A stretch of DNA of 64,000 nucleotides from Marinobacter halotolerans. Its GTDB lineage: Bacteria; Pseudomonadota; Gammaproteobacteria; Pseudomonadales; Oleiphilaceae. Location: contig NZ_VMHP01000002.1 in assembly GCF_008795985.1 (NCBI RefSeq), positions 496,001 to 560,000 on the forward strand. The letters run 5' to 3'. Of the stretch, positions 48,688 to 60,334 are shown piece after piece; the first letter of the stretch is position 1; each line of letters opens with the position of its first letter. The notes beneath the pieces were generated by a model, which was not told the origin of the DNA, made no database searches, and worked only from the letters and a program-made list of their open reading frames with translations. The position numbers were made by a program, and so were the translations under genes.

Positions 48688-48735
48688 TTGTGTTCGTGAT
48701 TTACTTCATCGCGGTACAGCTTTCCGGGATAATTC

Positions 48736-49923
48736 ATGAAAAAACAGACGACTGATTCGAGGCCCTCAGGGCCCAAACCCTGGTACGACCCCCGAATACG
48801 CGCACTTTTTTTCCAGATTGTAGCCATTGCCCTTGTTTTCTGGGGCGGCTGGACACTGGTTGATAACACTCTCACCAATATGCAAAGCCGAGGCATCAGT
48901 ACCGGCTTCGGATTTCTGGAAGAAACGGCAGGCTTCGGCATTATTATGTCGTTGGTGCCCTACGACGCCACCATGACTTACGGCCGAACCTTTGTGGTAG
49001 GTCTGATGAATACCTTGCTGGTCTCGGCAATGGGTATCGTCACTGCGACCATTCTCGGTTTTATCATCGGTGTTGCGCGGCTTTCCAGCAACTGGCTGGT
49101 GGCCAAGCTTGCGCTGGTCTATATCGAAGTTATTCGTAATATTCCGCTGCTTCTGCAGATCTTTTTCTGGTATTTCGCCGTGCTGGGCAGCCTGCCGTCA
49201 CCGCGCCAGAGTGTGGAGGTGGCCGGCAGCCTGTTCCTGAACAATCGCGGCCTGTATCTGCCCGAGCCAATTCCCCAGGAGGGTTTTGGCCTGGTCTGGG
49301 GCTCAATTCTTGTGGCGATTGTTGCCGTGGTTGGCTTGAGTAAATGGGCAAAGAAACGCCAGCTTGCCACCGGTGAAATTTTTCCCACCTTCCGTGTAGG
49401 GCTTGCCATTGTGGTGGTTCTGCCTGTGCTGGCCTACCTGGCAGCCGGCTCTCCTATGACCTGGGACATGCCTGCGCTGAAAGGCTTTAACTTTGGCGGC
49501 GGTATCACCATCATTCCGGAGCTGGCGGCTTTGTGGGTTGCGCTGTCTCTCTATACGGCCAGCTTTATCGCCGAAATTGTTCGCTCCGGCATTCTCTCGG
49601 TCAGCAAAGGCCAGACAGAGGCCGCAAAAGCCCTGGGCCTGCCCAATGGGCGTATCCTGCGTCTGGTAGTGATCCCCCAGGCAATGCGGGTGATCATTCC
49701 GCCGCTGACCAGCCAGTATCTGAACCTGACCAAGAACTCGTCCCTGGCAACGGCCATCGGCTATCCGGATCTGGTGGCTGTGTTCATGGGCACCACCCTC
49801 AACCAGACCGGTCAGGCCGTGGAAGTGGTTGCCATTACCATGGCGGTGTATCTCACCATCAGTCTGTTAATTTCCCTGTTTATGAACATCTATAACAGGG
49901 CCGTGGCGATTAAGGAGCGATGA
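48736..49923 (+). CDS. aapQ: General L-amino-acid ABC transporter, permease AapQ
   Basis: 395 residues. The long form of the His/Glu family permease with about eight membrane segments, N-terminal extension WYDPRIRALFFQIVAIAL, an internal insert, and the EAA loop EAAKALGLPNGRILRLVVIPQAMRVIIPP. Stop overlaps the aapM start region. Confidence 0.94.
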   Translation: MKKQTTDSRPSGPKPWYDPRIRALFFQIVAIALVFWGGWTLVDNTLTNMQSRGISTGFGFLEETAGFGIIMSLVPYDATMTYGRTFVVGLMNTLLVSAMGIVTATILGFIIGVARLSSNWLVAKLALVYIEVIRNIPLLLQIFFWYFAVLGSLPSPRQSVEVAGSLFLNNRGLYLPEPIPQEGFGLVWGSILVAIVAVVGLSKWAKKRQLATGEIFPTFRVGLAIVVVLPVLAYLAAGSPMTWDMPALKGFNFGGGITIIPELAALWVALSLYTASFIAEIVRSGILSVSKGQTEAAKALGLPNGRILRLVVIPQAMRVIIPPLTSQYLNLTKNSSLATAIGYPDLVAVFMGTTLNQTGQAVEVVAITMAVYLTISLLISLFMNIYNRAVAIKER

Positions 49924-51008
49924 TGGCTGAGAAAATGATGAGGCCACCAAAATTGGCCATCGGCCCTGTGGCCTGGATGCGCCAGAACCTGTTCTCCAGC
50001 TGGCATAACAGTCTGCTGACCATTGTGGTGGGTTATCTGGTAATCACCAACGTCGCGCCGCTTTTCAACTGGCTCTTTTTCGAAGCCACTTTTCGGGGCG
50101 ACGAGCCCAGTGACTGCACCGGCGCCGGTGCCTGCTGGCTGTTCATTAACGAGCGGCTGAACTTCTTTATTTACGGCTTCTATCCCGACGAACTGCAGTG
50201 GCGGGTCGATGTGATGTTCGGCCTGCTGGCGGTTTCGTTTTTGCCCCAGTTCATTGAGCGCTTTCCGGGCCGGAAGTGGTTCGGGATTTTCGGCCTGACC
50301 GGGCTACCCCTGATCGGCATCTTCCTGGTTCCGGGCGGCAGTTTTGGGCTCGAAATCGTGCAAAGCAGCAAGTGGGGCGGGCTGATGCTGACGCTGATCC
50401 TGGCTTACATCGGGATACTGGCGTCGCTTCCCATCGGGATCGTGCTGGCCCTGGGCCGACGTTCGGAGATGCCGATTATCCGCGGCATCTGCGTGGTATT
50501 CATCGAAGTCTGGCGGGCGGTACCGCTGATTACTGTGCTGTTCATGGCATCGGTGATGCTGCCTCTGTTTCTGCCAGAGGGTATGAACTTTGAGAAGCTG
50601 ATGCGCGCGCTGATCGGCATCACGCTCTGGCAATCGGCCTATATGGCGGAGGTGATCCGTGGTGGTCTGCAGGCGATTCCGCGCGGGCAGTACGAGGCGG
50701 CAGATGCTCTGGGCCTGGGCTACTGGAAGAAAACCGGGCTGATCATTCTGCCTCAGGCGCTCAAGATGGTCATTCCGGGCATCGTGAATACCTTCATATC
50801 CCTGTTCAAGGACACCACGCTGGTGCTGATTATCGGCCTGTTCGATATTCTCGGCACGGTGCAGTCCACAATTACCGACCCGGCCTGGCAGAACGTTGCT
50901 ATTGAGGGCTATGTCTTTGTGGCCTTCTGTTTCTGGATCTTCTGCTTTGGCATCTCCCGCTACAGCCAGAACCTTGAACGTAAACTAGATACCGGTCACA
51001 AGACCTGA
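49923..51008 (+). CDS. aapM: General L-amino-acid ABC transporter, permease AapM
   Basis: 361 residues. ATG 49923 has GGAG five bases away; the ATG at 49920 overlaps it and is too close. Contains [27 protein letters not shown] (EAA loop) and [15 protein letters not shown], typical of AapM/BztC. Forms the membrane channel with AapQ. Confidence 0.94.
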   Translation: MAEKMMRPPKLAIGPVAWMRQNLFSSWHNSLLTIVVGYLVITNVAPLFNWLFFEATFRGDEPSDCTGAGACWLFINERLNFFIYGFYPDELQWRVDVMFGLLAVSFLPQFIERFPGRKWFGIFGLTGLPLIGIFLVPGGSFGLEIVQSSKWGGLMLTLILAYIGILASLPIGIVLALGRRSEMPIIRGICVVFIEVWRAVPLITVLFMASVMLPLFLPEGMNFEKLMRALIGITLWQSAYMAEVIRGGLQAIPRGQYEAADALGLGYWKKTGLIILPQALKMVIPGIVNTFISLFKDTTLVLIIGLFDILGTVQSTITDPAWQNVAIEGYVFVAFCFWIFCFGISRYSQNLERKLDTGHKT

Positions 51009-51817
51009 TGGGTAACACTATGACAGAACAAACCCAGGTAACCGATTCAAATAATCCGGTGCCAAGCCAGACTGAAAACCAGCCGGATATCATCCGGGTC
51101 GAGAATATGAACAAGTGGTACGGCGATTTTCATGTGCTGCGGGATATGAATCTCAATGTCCGCCAGGGTGAGCGGATTGTGATCTGTGGACCGTCCGGTT
51201 CCGGCAAATCGACCTTTATCCGTTGCATTAACCGTCTGGAAGAGCACCAGAAGGGCAAGATCATTGTCGATAACATCGAGCTGACGGACGACGTTCGCCA
51301 CATTGATACGGTGCGTCGCGAAGTCGGCATGGTGTTCCAGCACTTCAATCTGTTTCCGCATCTTACGGTGTTGGAGAACTGCTGCCTGTCGCCGATCTGG
51401 GTTCGTAAAACGCCCCGGAAAGAGGCGGAAGCGGCTGCGATGGAATATCTGGAGCGCGTGAAGATTCCGGATCAGGCTAACAAGTTCCCGGGCCAGCTCT
51501 CCGGCGGTCAGCAACAGCGGGTGGCGATTGCCCGGGCGTTGTGCATGAAGCCCAAGATCATGCTGTTTGACGAGCCCACGTCGGCGCTGGACCCTGAGAT
51601 GATCAAGGAAGTGCTGGATGTCATGATTGAGCTGGCGGGCAGCGGTATGACCATGATCTGCGTGACCCACGAAATGGGTTTTGCGAAGACGGTGGCGGAC
51701 CGGGTGATCTTTATGGACAGCGGGGAAATTGTTGAGGAGGCTCCGCCCCACGAGTTCTTCAACAATCCTCAGGAACCCAGAACCCAGACTTTCCTGAAGC
51801 AGATTCTGCAACACTGA
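51008..51817 (+). CDS. aapP: General L-amino-acid ABC transporter, ATPase AapP
   Basis: 269 residues, overlapping the aapM stop by one base (an internal ATG at 51020 is also possible). Walker [11 protein letters not shown]-loop [13 protein letters not shown], signature LSGGQQQR, Walker [16 protein letters not shown], and H-loop CVTHEMGFA. Drives amino-acid import by AapJQM. Completes an intact four-gene operon. Confidence 0.95.
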   Translation: MGNTMTEQTQVTDSNNPVPSQTENQPDIIRVENMNKWYGDFHVLRDMNLNVRQGERIVICGPSGSGKSTFIRCINRLEEHQKGKIIVDNIELTDDVRHIDTVRREVGMVFQHFNLFPHLTVLENCCLSPIWVRKTPRKEAEAAAMEYLERVKIPDQANKFPGQLSGGQQQRVAIARALCMKPKIMLFDEPTSALDPEMIKEVLDVMIELAGSGMTMICVTHEMGFAKTVADRVIFMDSGEIVEEAPPHEFFNNPQEPRTQTFLKQILQH

Positions 51818-51827
51818 CTGTGGGGCT

Positions 51828-51919
51828 GGCCCCCGGGTGGGGGCCTTTTCTTTCGGGAAAAAGAACTCGCTGCGCTCAGACACCTTTGTTCCCTGCAGAA
51901 AAGGCCCCCACCCGGGGCC
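51828..51919. repeat. Near-perfect 24/23-nt inverted repeat with 45-nt spacer
   Basis: Arm 1 at 51828-51851 and arm 2 at 51897-51919 are inverted copies differing by one C in a C-run (GGCCCCCGGGTGGGGGCC... and its complement). Each arm also contains a smaller internal hairpin with a TTTTCT tail, so each could terminate one strand. The spacer reads through CTCGCTGCGCTCAGACA. It may be a back-to-back terminator pair between the converging aapP and lpxH genes, or a dispersed intergenic repeat. Confidence 0.7.
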
Positions 51920-51947
51920 GAAATCAAGCGGTGTTGCAGGTATCTTT

Positions 51948-52673
51948 TTAAAGAGGATATTTTTGGAGTTTTGGTTTCTCGTCTGAAGTGACCTCCAGCC
52001 ACCATACGTTTTCGTGCCAGTCGCCGAGTACGATTCGCTTTGCAGGTTCGCCATTGGCGGTCAGGTCATGTTCTGCGGGGCGATGGGTGTGGCCGTGAAT
52101 CATGTGCTGAACGCCATGGGCTTCCAGTTCACGCACCACTTCGTCCGGCGTCACGTCCATGATGAATTCTTCCTTGCCCTGGTTTTTCGCCATGCTGATT
52201 TCCCGCAACTGGCGAGCCATCTGTTTGCGGTCTTCGAGGGGGCGTTGAAGAATCATCTGCTGCCATTTCGGGTCTCGCATGTTTTTGCGGAACTTCTGGT
52301 ACTCCACATCCGCCGTGCACAGGCTGTCGCCGTGCATCAGCAGGTAGGGCGTGCCGTACAGGTTCACCACGGTGGGGTCATCCAGTAGCACAGCGCCGCA
52401 TCGGTTGCAGTAGTCCTGACCGATCAGAAAGTCGCGGTTGCCATGCATGAAGTAGATGGCGGTTCCGCTTGCATGGACTTTGCTCAAGGCTGCGGCCACG
52501 GTTTCCTGTAGCGGCGTGTGTTCGTCATCCCCGATCCAGGCTTCAAAGAAATCACCCAGGATATAGAGCGCATCGATCCCCATGGTCTTTTTTTTCAGAA
52601 AGGCCAGGAACGCGTCAGTGATATCCGGCCGGGACTCTTCCAGGTGCAGGTCGGAAATGAAAACCGTGGTCAC
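51948..52673 (-). CDS. lpxH: UDP-2,3-diacylglucosamine diphosphatase LpxH
   Basis: 241 residues of the calcineurin-like phosphoesterase fold. Metal motifs: DLHLEESRPD, GDFFEAWIGDDE, MHGNRDFLIG, LLMHGDSLC and HGHTHRP. Removes UMP from UDP-diacylglucosamine to make lipid X in lipid A synthesis at the inner membrane. GTG start overlaps the ppiB stop by four bases; the ppiB-lpxH pair is standard in Pseudomonas-like genomes. Confidence 0.95.
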   Translation of the reverse strand: MTTVFISDLHLEESRPDITDAFLAFLKKKTMGIDALYILGDFFEAWIGDDEHTPLQETVAAALSKVHASGTAIYFMHGNRDFLIGQDYCNRCGAVLLDDPTVVNLYGTPYLLMHGDSLCTADVEYQKFRKNMRDPKWQQMILQRPLEDRKQMARQLREISMAKNQGKEEFIMDVTPDEVVRELEAHGVQHMIHGHTHRPAEHDLTANGEPAKRIVLGDWHENVWWLEVTSDEKPKLQKYPL

Positions 52674-53179
52674 GCGGGCTCTCCGTCTCCGGCCACTTCT
52701 GCCTTGATGATCACGATGTCTTCCGCCGGCACGTCCTGGTGGCCATCACGCATGGTGGTGGGGACCGAGCGGATTGCGTTTACCGTGTCCTTGCTGTCGA
52801 CTATTTTGCCGAACACGCAGTAGCCCCAGCCTTCGGCGTTTTTGGCGGTGTGGTCCAGAAAGCCGTTGTTCTCGACGTTGATGAAGAACTGTGCCGTTGC
52901 GGAGTGGGGGTCCATGGTGCGGGCCATGGCCACGGCGCCCTGCATGTTGCTCAGGCCGTTGTCGGCCTCGTTCTGGATGGGCTCGCGGGTTTTTCTCGGC
53001 TTCATGCCGGGCTCGAAACCGCCGCCCTGAATCATGAAGTTGCTGATGACACGGTGAAAAATCAGGCCGTCGTAGAATCCGTCGCGAACATACTGTTCGA
53101 AATTTTTGGCGGTTTCCGGGGCTTTTTCGTAATCCAGTTCGATGTTGATGTCACCGTGGGTGGTTTTCAGCAGAATCAT
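52670..53179 (-). CDS. ppiB: Cytoplasmic peptidyl-prolyl cis-trans isomerase B
   Basis: 169 residues, no signal peptide, so the cytoplasmic cyclophilin. Catalytic Arg in FHRVISNFMIQGG, with GGGFEPG and DPHSATAQFFINVENN. Divergent from glnS, co-transcribed with lpxH. Confidence 0.95.
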   Translation of the reverse strand: MILLKTTHGDINIELDYEKAPETAKNFEQYVRDGFYDGLIFHRVISNFMIQGGGFEPGMKPRKTREPIQNEADNGLSNMQGAVAMARTMDPHSATAQFFINVENNGFLDHTAKNAEGWGYCVFGKIVDSKDTVNAIRSVPTTMRDGHQDVPAEDIVIIKAEVAGDGEPA

Positions 53180-53271
53180 CAGGGCTTCCTGTTAGAAATG
53201 GGACTTTTCAAGTGAGCACTATTGTACTCAAGAGTTTGCGAGTGTGCATGAGTTGAGCGGGCATTTATGCG

Positions 53272-53277
53272 TATAAT
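53272..53277 (+). promoter_or_regulatory. Candidate -10 of glnS
   Basis: TATAAT at 53272-53277, 37 bases before the glnS ATG. No strong -35 at 16-18 bases; TTGAGC occurs at 13 bases, which is too short. Confidence 0.4.
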
Positions 53278-53313
53278 ACGCGGTTTCAGAAACATTCCGA
53301 TGATTGAGACTGT

Positions 53314-54990
53314 ATGAGCGCCGAGTCAAAGAAAGCCCATAATTTTATCGAGAGCCTGATTGGAGATGCGATTGCCGAGGGCCGGCATTCAGGCCAGGTG
53401 GTGACCCGTTTCCCGCCGGAGCCCAACGGCTACCTGCATATCGGTCACGCCAAATCGATCTGCCTGAATTTCGGTATTGCTGAAACCTTCGACGGTGTCT
53501 GCACCTTACGATTTGACGACACCAATCCGGAGAAAGAATCCCAGGAATATATTGATGCGATCAAGCAGGATGTTCACTGGCTGGGTTACGAATGGGCCGG
53601 TGAGGTGCGTTACGCGTCCGACTATTTCGACGCCATTTATGACTTCGCCGTCGAGTTGATCGAAAAGGGCAAGGCGTATGTCTGCGCTCTGACCGCCGAC
53701 CAGATGGCAGAGTATCGGGGCACCCTGAAGGAGCCCGGGCAGAACAGCCCCTACCGGGACCGCCCGGTGGAGGAAAATCTGCAGATGTTCCGGGATATGC
53801 GTGACGGCAAGTACCAGAACGGTGAGCTGGTGCTTCGGGCGAAAATCGATATGGCATCCCCGAACATCAATCTGCGGGATCCGATCCTCTACCGGATTCG
53901 CTATGCCGATCACCACCAGACCGGCGACAAGTGGTGCATCTACCCGATGTACGACTTTACCCATCCGATTTCTGATGCCATGGAGGGAATCACCCATTCC
54001 CTGTGCACGCTGGAATTCGAAGACCACCGCCCACTTTACGACTGGGTGTTGGAGAACATCACCGCTCCGTGTCAACCGCGACAGATTGAATTTGCCCGGT
54101 TGAACCTGAACTACACCATCACCAGCAAGCGCAAACTCAGGCGCCTGGTGGACGAAGGCTTCGTTGACGGCTGGAATGACCCTCGTATGCCCACCATCTC
54201 CGGTATGCGCCGTCGCGGCTATACGCCGGAGTCCCTTCGTACCTTCTGCGACATGATCGGCGTGAACAAGGCCGGCGGTACGGTGGATATGGGCATGCTG
54301 GAATTTGCCATTCGCGAAGATCTCAATATCCGGGCACCCCGCGCCATGTGCGTAATGCGCCCGCTTAAGGTGACCCTGACCAACTATCCGGAAAACCAGA
54401 CCGAGACCCTGGTGCTGCCGGTTCATCCCCAGAACCCGGATATGGGCGAGCGGGAAGTGATCTGGAGCCAGACCCTGTTCATCGACCGGGAAGATTTCTC
54501 CGAGGAGCCACCACGCAAGTGGAAGCGTCTGGCACCGGATCAGGCGGTGCGCCTGCGTGGCGGGTACGTCATGACCTGCCGAGAGGTTATTCGCGACCAG
54601 AATGGTGAGGTTGTCGAGCTGAAGTGTGAATACGACGCCAATACCCTGGGCGTGAACCCTGAGGGCTATAAGCCGAATGGCGTCGTGCACTGGGTGTCGG
54701 CCACCGACAGTGTTGAAACTGACATTAACCAGTACGACAGGCTGTTCAACCAGGAGTCGCCGGATGGCGATAAAGAGACTGATTTCGTGGATTCGATCAA
54801 CCCCGATTCGCTGGTGGTTCTGCATGGCGCAAGAGTGGAAAAAAGTCTGGCGAACCCGAGAACCGACCTGCCGTATCAGTTTGAACGGGAGGGTTACTTC
54901 TTCTGTGATCAGGAACTGACCGCCAAGGCGGGCCGTCCTGTCTTTAACCGCACGGTGACACTCAGGGATTCATGGGGAAAGGGCAAGTGA
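53314..54990 (+). CDS. glnS: Glutaminyl-tRNA synthetase
   Basis: 558 residues, full length. HIGH motif in [16 protein letters not shown] (about 31-46), FDDTNPEKE, and a KMSKS-type [11 protein letters not shown] (about 269-279). The C-terminal two-barrel anticodon domain is complete, ending DSWGKGK. Charges tRNA-Gln directly, so the cell does not rely on the transamidation route for Gln. Confidence 0.97.
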   Translation: MSAESKKAHNFIESLIGDAIAEGRHSGQVVTRFPPEPNGYLHIGHAKSICLNFGIAETFDGVCTLRFDDTNPEKESQEYIDAIKQDVHWLGYEWAGEVRYASDYFDAIYDFAVELIEKGKAYVCALTADQMAEYRGTLKEPGQNSPYRDRPVEENLQMFRDMRDGKYQNGELVLRAKIDMASPNINLRDPILYRIRYADHHQTGDKWCIYPMYDFTHPISDAMEGITHSLCTLEFEDHRPLYDWVLENITAPCQPRQIEFARLNLNYTITSKRKLRRLVDEGFVDGWNDPRMPTISGMRRRGYTPESLRTFCDMIGVNKAGGTVDMGMLEFAIREDLNIRAPRAMCVMRPLKVTLTNYPENQTETLVLPVHPQNPDMGEREVIWSQTLFIDREDFSEEPPRKWKRLAPDQAVRLRGGYVMTCREVIRDQNGEVVELKCEYDANTLGVNPEGYKPNGVVHWVSATDSVETDINQYDRLFNQESPDGDKETDFVDSINPDSLVVLHGARVEKSLANPRTDLPYQFEREGYFFCDQELTAKAGRPVFNRTVTLRDSWGKGK

Positions 54991-56369
54991 TCAGGATCTA
55001 CAACACCCTCAGTCAGAAGAAGGAAGAGTTCCAGCCGATTGAGCCTGGAAAGGTTCGCATGTACGTCTGTGGCATGACGGTCTATGACTACTGTCACTTG
55101 GGGCATGCGAGGGTTCTGGTGGCGTTTGATGTGATTACCCGGTATCTGCGTCATCAGGGTTTTGACGTTCACTATGTCCGCAATATTACCGACATAGATG
55201 ACAAAATCCTGCGTCGCGCGGACGAAACCGGCGAACTATACAGCGACCTTACCGAACGCATGATTGGCGCCATGCACGAGGACGAATCGAAGCTGGGGGT
55301 TTTGTCGCCAACGGAAGAGCCGCGTGCCACCGCCTTTATCAACGAAATCGTCGCCATGATTCACAAACTGGTTACCAGTGGCCATGCCTATCCGGCGGAC
55401 AACGGCGACGTTTATTTTTCCGTGGAGTCCTATCCCGGGTACGGCAAGCTGAGCAAGAAGAAGCTGGAAGATCTGGTGGCGGGCGCCCGGGTAGACGTGC
55501 AGGAAGCCAAGCGCAGCCCTGCGGATTTTGTGCTCTGGAAGGCGGCGAAACCCGGCGAGGTCAGTTGGCCCTCGCCCTGGGGTGATGGCCGGCCGGGCTG
55601 GCATATCGAATGCTCAGCCATGTCCAGCTGCTGCCTGGGTGAGACCTTCGATATCCACGGTGGTGGCCCGGACCTTCTGTTTCCCCATCATGAAAACGAA
55701 ATTGCCCAGTCCGAGAGTGCCAGCGGCCATACCTTTGTAAACACCTGGATGCATGCCGGGGCGATTCGTGTCAACAAGGAGAAGATGTCCAAATCCCTCG
55801 GCAACTTCTTTACCATCCGCGAAATCTTCGAAAACTATGCGCCGGAGGTGGTCCGTTACTTTCTGGTGTCCAGTCATTATCGCAGCCAGGTGGATTACTC
55901 TGAAGAGAACCTTGCCGAGGCCGGCAGGGTGCTGAACCGATTATACCAGGCCTTACGTGGCTTGGTTCCGGCGAAAGATGTACCGGTTTCAGAGCACGAT
56001 CGCCAGTTTGACGACGCTATGAGTGATGACTTCAACACCGCCGGTGCCATGGCGGTACTACATAGTGTTGCCAATGAAATCAACCAGCACAGGCGTGTCG
56101 GGGACGAGACGGCAGCGTCCGAAAAGGCGGCGGTTCTGGTCAGGCTGGGCGGTCTGCTGGGGCTGCTCCAGCAGGACCCGGAGGCCTACTTCAAGGCCGG
56201 TAGCGAGGGCGAACTGAGCGCCGACGAGATTGAGTCCATGATTCAGGCAAGGGCCGACGCCCGGAAAAACCGGGAATTTGCCGAAGCCGACCGTATCCGC
56301 GACGAGCTGCTGGACAGGGGCGTGATTCTAGATGACAGCCGCGAGGGCACCAGCTGGCGGCGTGGCTAG
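54987..56369 (+). CDS. cysS: Cysteinyl-tRNA synthetase
   Basis: 460 residues from GTG 54987, which gives the family start (M)IRIYNTLS and a four-base overlap with the glnS stop; ATG 54972 would add five residues inside glnS. HIGH motif YCHLGHAR, zinc ligands VCGMT, CSAMS and the HHENE segment, and [10 protein letters not shown]. Operon-linked to glnS, as in Pseudomonas. Confidence 0.95.
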   Translation: MIRIYNTLSQKKEEFQPIEPGKVRMYVCGMTVYDYCHLGHARVLVAFDVITRYLRHQGFDVHYVRNITDIDDKILRRADETGELYSDLTERMIGAMHEDESKLGVLSPTEEPRATAFINEIVAMIHKLVTSGHAYPADNGDVYFSVESYPGYGKLSKKKLEDLVAGARVDVQEAKRSPADFVLWKAAKPGEVSWPSPWGDGRPGWHIECSAMSSCCLGETFDIHGGGPDLLFPHHENEIAQSESASGHTFVNTWMHAGAIRVNKEKMSKSLGNFFTIREIFENYAPEVVRYFLVSSHYRSQVDYSEENLAEAGRVLNRLYQALRGLVPAKDVPVSEHDRQFDDAMSDDFNTAGAMAVLHSVANEINQHRRVGDETAASEKAAVLVRLGGLLGLLQQDPEAYFKAGSEGELSADEIESMIQARADARKNREFAEADRIRDELLDRGVILDDSREGTSWRRG

Positions 56370-56505
56370 AATCGCTGCCCGGGCTGCGCGTGCGGGAATG
56401 ACCTCATAGGCAATTTCTCGTACAATACTGCCCTCTGATTATAAAGGTCCGCCGGTCATCTCTGGAGCGGGCTGTGAATACAGTAACCTACCGAGGCAAA
56501 CAACG

Positions 56506-58686
56506 ATGACAGAACGTGTACAAGTCGGCGGCCTGCAGGTCGCAAAAAATCTGCTTGATTTCATCAACAACGAAGCGATTCCCGGCACCGGCGTTGACGC
56601 TGATAAATTCTGGGCGGATTTCGATAAAATCGTCCACGAACTGGCTCCGCGGAACAAGGAATTGCTTGCCAAGCGTGATGACATCCAGGAAAAAATGGAC
56701 AGCTGGAACCGTGACCACAAGGGCCAGAAGCTGGACATGGCAGAGTACAAATCCTTCCTGAAAGACATCGGCTATCTGGTTGATGAGCCCGGCGAGTTCA
56801 AGATCTCCACTTCCAACGTGGACCCGGAAGTGGCCACCATGGCCGGCCCGCAGCTCGTGGTTCCGGTGATGAACGCCCGTTTTGCCCTGAACGCAGCCAA
56901 CGCCCGCTGGGGTAGCCTGTACGACGCACTATACGGCACTGATGTGATCTCCGAAGAAGACGGTGCCGAGAAAGGTCGTGGTTACAACCCTGTGCGTGGC
57001 GCGAAAGTTATCGAGTTCGCTCGCAACCTTCTGGACAGCTCCGCGCCGCTGGCATCCGGAAGCCATAAAGACGCAGCCTTGTACTCTGTTGAAGGTGGCA
57101 AGCTGGTCGTCAAGCTACAGAACGGCGAGACCACTGGTCTGAAAGACGAGTCCGGCTTTGTGGGCTACACCGGTGCCGCTGCCACGCCGACCGGCATTCT
57201 GTTGGTGAAAAACGGTATGCATTTCGAAATCCAGATCGATGCCACCCATCCGATCGGCAAGGACGATGGTGCCCATGTCAAGGATGTGCTGATGGAGTCA
57301 GCGCTGACCACAATTATGGACTGCGAGGATTCTGTTGCTGCGGTTGATGCGGACGACAAGGCATTGGCCTATCGCAACTGGCTGGGCCTGATGAAAGGCA
57401 ACCTCGAGGAAACCTTCGAAAAGGGCGGTCAGCAGATGACCCGCAAGATGCACGACGACCGGACCTACAACAAGCCGGACGGCGGTGAGCTGGTTCTGAA
57501 AGGCCGCAGTCTGATGTTCGTGCGTAACGTCGGTCACCTAATGACCAACCCGGCTATCCTGCTCAAAGACGGCAGTGAAGTGCCGGAGGGCCTAATGGAC
57601 GGGATCGTCACTTCGCTGATTGCCATCCACGACCTGAAGGGCAATGGCAAGCTGCAGAACAGCACCAACGGCTCTGTCTACATCGTCAAGCCGAAGATGC
57701 ACGGTCCGGAGGAAGTCGCGTTCACCAACGAATTCTTCGGTCGGGTGGAAGACGCTCTGGGGCTGCCTGCATTCACTCTGAAAGTGGGCATTATGGACGA
57801 AGAGCGCCGCACAACGGTGAACCTGAAAGCCTGTATCAATGCGGCCAAAGAGCGCGCCGTGTTCATCAACACCGGTTTCCTGGACCGCACCGGCGACGAG
57901 ATCCACACGTCTATGGAGCTGGGTCCGTTTATCCGCAAGGGCGCAATGAAGCAGGCGACCTGGATCCAGGCCTACGAGCAGTGGAACGTGGATATCGGCC
58001 TGGAGACCGGTTTCCGTGGCGTGGCGCAGATTGGTAAAGGCATGTGGGCCATGCCTGACCTGATGGCGGGCATGCTGGAAGCCAAGATCGGCCATCCGAA
58101 AGCCGGCGCAAACACCGCCTGGGTGCCGTCGCCGACCGCTGCCACCCTGCACGCGACTCACTATCACCAGGTCAGCGTTGCGGACATCCAGAAAGAGCTG
58201 GAAAGCCGCACTCGTGCTAATCTGGACGACATCCTGACTGTGCCTGTGATGGACGATCCGAAGTCTCTGTCTGCGGACGACATCCAGCAGGAGCTGGACA
58301 ACAACGCCCAGGGTATTCTGGGTTATGTGGTTCGCTGGATCGACAGTGGTGTTGGCTGCTCCAAAGTACCGGACATCAACGATGTGGGCCTGATGGAAGA
58401 CCGCGCGACACTGCGGATAGCTTCCCAGCTGCTGACCAACTGGCTCTATCATGGCATCTGCACGGAAGAGCAGATTCACGAAACCATGAAGCGCATGGCG
58501 GCGGTAGTGGATCGCCAGAACGCCAACGATCCGAGTTATCGCGCCATGGCTCCGGACTTTGACAGCAGCATTGCCTTCCAGGCAGCGATGGACCTTGTCC
58601 TGAAAGGTCGCGAGCAACCCAATGGCTACACCGAGCCGCTCCTGCACGCCTACCGCCTGAAAGCCAAAGAGAAATTCGGCCAGTAA
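56506..58686 (+). CDS. glcB: Malate synthase G
   Basis: 726 residues, the long monomeric form. Contains [25 protein letters not shown] with metal/catalytic residues, [13 protein letters not shown], and the C-terminal [11 protein letters not shown]. Condenses glyoxylate with acetyl-CoA to malate, completing the glyoxylate shunt. In Pseudomonas folD follows cysS closely; here glcB and a PilZ gene lie between them. Followed by a strong terminator. Confidence 0.97.
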   Translation: MTERVQVGGLQVAKNLLDFINNEAIPGTGVDADKFWADFDKIVHELAPRNKELLAKRDDIQEKMDSWNRDHKGQKLDMAEYKSFLKDIGYLVDEPGEFKISTSNVDPEVATMAGPQLVVPVMNARFALNAANARWGSLYDALYGTDVISEEDGAEKGRGYNPVRGAKVIEFARNLLDSSAPLASGSHKDAALYSVEGGKLVVKLQNGETTGLKDESGFVGYTGAAATPTGILLVKNGMHFEIQIDATHPIGKDDGAHVKDVLMESALTTIMDCEDSVAAVDADDKALAYRNWLGLMKGNLEETFEKGGQQMTRKMHDDRTYNKPDGGELVLKGRSLMFVRNVGHLMTNPAILLKDGSEVPEGLMDGIVTSLIAIHDLKGNGKLQNSTNGSVYIVKPKMHGPEEVAFTNEFFGRVEDALGLPAFTLKVGIMDEERRTTVNLKACINAAKERAVFINTGFLDRTGDEIHTSMELGPFIRKGAMKQATWIQAYEQWNVDIGLETGFRGVAQIGKGMWAMPDLMAGMLEAKIGHPKAGANTAWVPSPTAATLHATHYHQVSVADIQKELESRTRANLDDILTVPVMDDPKSLSADDIQQELDNNAQGILGYVVRWIDSGVGCSKVPDINDVGLMEDRATLRIASQLLTNWLYHGICTEEQIHETMKRMAAVVDRQNANDPSYRAMAPDFDSSIAFQAAMDLVLKGREQPNGYTEPLLHAYRLKAKEKFGQ

Positions 58687-58704
58687 GTTCCGGTTGTGTA
58701 TGAA

Positions 58705-58733
58705 AAATACCCGCCTTCACGGCGGGTTTTTTT
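58705..58733 (+). terminator. Terminator after glcB
   Basis: CCCGCC-TTCAC-GGCGGG hairpin (58710-58726) followed by seven T. Confidence 0.93.
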
Positions 58734-58870
58734 ATGCGCGAACAATAAGTTTTTCAGTACTGAGAGCCAGGTCACCCTTTGCTCCAGTTCGGGTTTCAGT
58801 TCACGTTAAGTATTGGTATTAAAACAAACCTCTGGATTGAAATCGTGAAATGACGAGGAGAAAGCGAGTC

Positions 58871-59281
58871 ATGGCTGAAAGGCGCCGGCGTAAAAGATTG
58901 CCGTGGATATCCATGCAGGCCCAGGTGCGGGTGAAAAAGAGCATGATTTCCAGCGAATGGGTGTCTGTTGAGGTGGTGGATTACAACAGTCTGGGCATGG
59001 GTATTCGTCCACCGCAATCGCTGGCAAAGAGTCTGCAAAAACAGGGCACGATCCAGTTGAGCCTGCGACTGGAGACCGAAGTGGGCGAGATTACCGCTGA
59101 CCGGGTCAGCGCGAAGGTACGGCATATTGCAGAGGAATCCGGTGCCGCGTTCGTCGGCATTGAGTTCGAGCAGGACAGCAAGGCGTCACTTAAGGAATCG
59201 CTGGAGCGTATCGAAAGCATCCTGAACCGGCACCAGCATCTGTCTAACAGAATCTATTCAGACAGCAGGGAAGGCTCCTGA
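58871..59281 (+). CDS. PilZ domain protein
   Basis: 136 residues from ATG 58871 (AGGAG ten bases upstream; ATG 58850 has none). The RRRRKRLPW segment supplies the Arg motif and DYNSLGMGI is the second, D/NxSxxG-like motif. The C-terminus is a predicted helix (KASLKESLERIESIL). Likely c-di-GMP effector, distinct from the one at 16.6 kb. Converges on folD. Confidence 0.8.
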   Translation: MAERRRRKRLPWISMQAQVRVKKSMISSEWVSVEVVDYNSLGMGIRPPQSLAKSLQKQGTIQLSLRLETEVGEITADRVSAKVRHIAEESGAAFVGIEFEQDSKASLKESLERIESILNRHQHLSNRIYSDSREGS

Positions 59282-59311
59282 TAGGCGCCCGGCCTTGCCG
59301 CCGCCGGTGCG

Positions 59312-60169
59312 CTAGTCCCGATGAAGCTCGTTGGCCGCGTAAAGCGTATTCTGCAGCAAAGTGGCGATGGTCATCGGGCCAACGCCCCCCGGCACGGGCG
59401 TTATGTAGGCCGCGCGCTCTGCCGCCGCAGCGAAATCCACATCACCGTGAAGCTTGCCATCCTCAAGACGGTTGATTCCGACGTCGATCACGGTTGCCCC
59501 CGGCTTTACCCATTCGCCCTTGATCAGTCCCGGCTTTCCGGCTGCAGCGATCAGAATGTCTGCGTCACCCACGAACTTCTCAAGATCCTTGGTGAACCGG
59601 TGGCAGATAGTCACGGTGGCGCCCTTGAGTAGCAACTCCATCGTCATAGGGCGACCAACAATGTTGGAAGCGCCAACGATAACCGCGTGCTGGCCTTTAT
59701 AGGGGGTTCCGATGCTGTCCAGCAGGGTGATGACCCCAGCCGGCGTGCAAGGCCTGAGGGCCGGTTTGCGTTGCATCAGGCGACCGATGTTGTAGGGGTG
59801 AAAGCCGTCCACGTCCTTGTCAGGGCGAATTTTTACCAGTATCGGGTCGGCATCCAGGTGCGAGGGCAGCGGCAGCTGAACGAGGATACCGTCCACATCG
59901 CCATTTTCGTTCAGCTCGTCAACCAGTGCCTCGAGAGCTTCCTGAGACGTGTCAGCCGGCAGGTCGTATGACAGTGACAGAATGCCTGCCTGGTCACAGG
60001 CCTTGCGTTTGTTGCCGACGTAAACCCGGGAGGCGGCGTCGTCGCCCACCAGAACCACGGCCAGGCCGGGTGGTCTGAGGCCCTGGGCACGGCGGGCTTC
60101 GGTTCCGGCGGCGACTTGCTGGCGTACGCTGGCGGCGATGTCTTTTCCATTGATGAGTTCAGCGGTCAT
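59312..60169 (-). CDS. folD: Bifunctional methylene-THF dehydrogenase/cyclohydrolase
   Basis: 285 residues from ATG 60169; the longer open frame upstream is antisense to tRNA genes and rejected. [14 protein letters not shown] holds the YxxxK catalytic pair, with VQLPLP, GFHPYN, and the NADP loop [11 protein letters not shown], ending in [15 protein letters not shown]. Interconverts one-carbon folates. Divergent from the tRNA array, as in Pseudomonas. Confidence 0.96.
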   Translation of the reverse strand: MTAELINGKDIAASVRQQVAAGTEARRAQGLRPPGLAVVLVGDDAASRVYVGNKRKACDQAGILSLSYDLPADTSQEALEALVDELNENGDVDGILVQLPLPSHLDADPILVKIRPDKDVDGFHPYNIGRLMQRKPALRPCTPAGVITLLDSIGTPYKGQHAVIVGASNIVGRPMTMELLLKGATVTICHRFTKDLEKFVGDADILIAAAGKPGLIKGEWVKPGATVIDVGINRLEDGKLHGDVDFAAAAERAAYITPVPGGVGPMTIATLLQNTLYAANELHRD

Positions 60170-60334
60170 GTCTTTGTCTTGTCGGTTGTGCGAGAATAAA
60201 GAGGCGGCGCATTGTCTCACGGTTACCCTTTCCAGCCAATCGCCACAGTAAATGGTAAAAGCGTGTTGACGGAGAGGTTCGGCGTCGGTAATATTCGCGC
60301 CAACTTTGCTGAGGTATCTGTTGTTCAGTTCAGA

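Noticed and set aside
53506..54825. 439-residue open frame antisense to glnS
   Set aside because: Shadow of a complete GlnRS gene.
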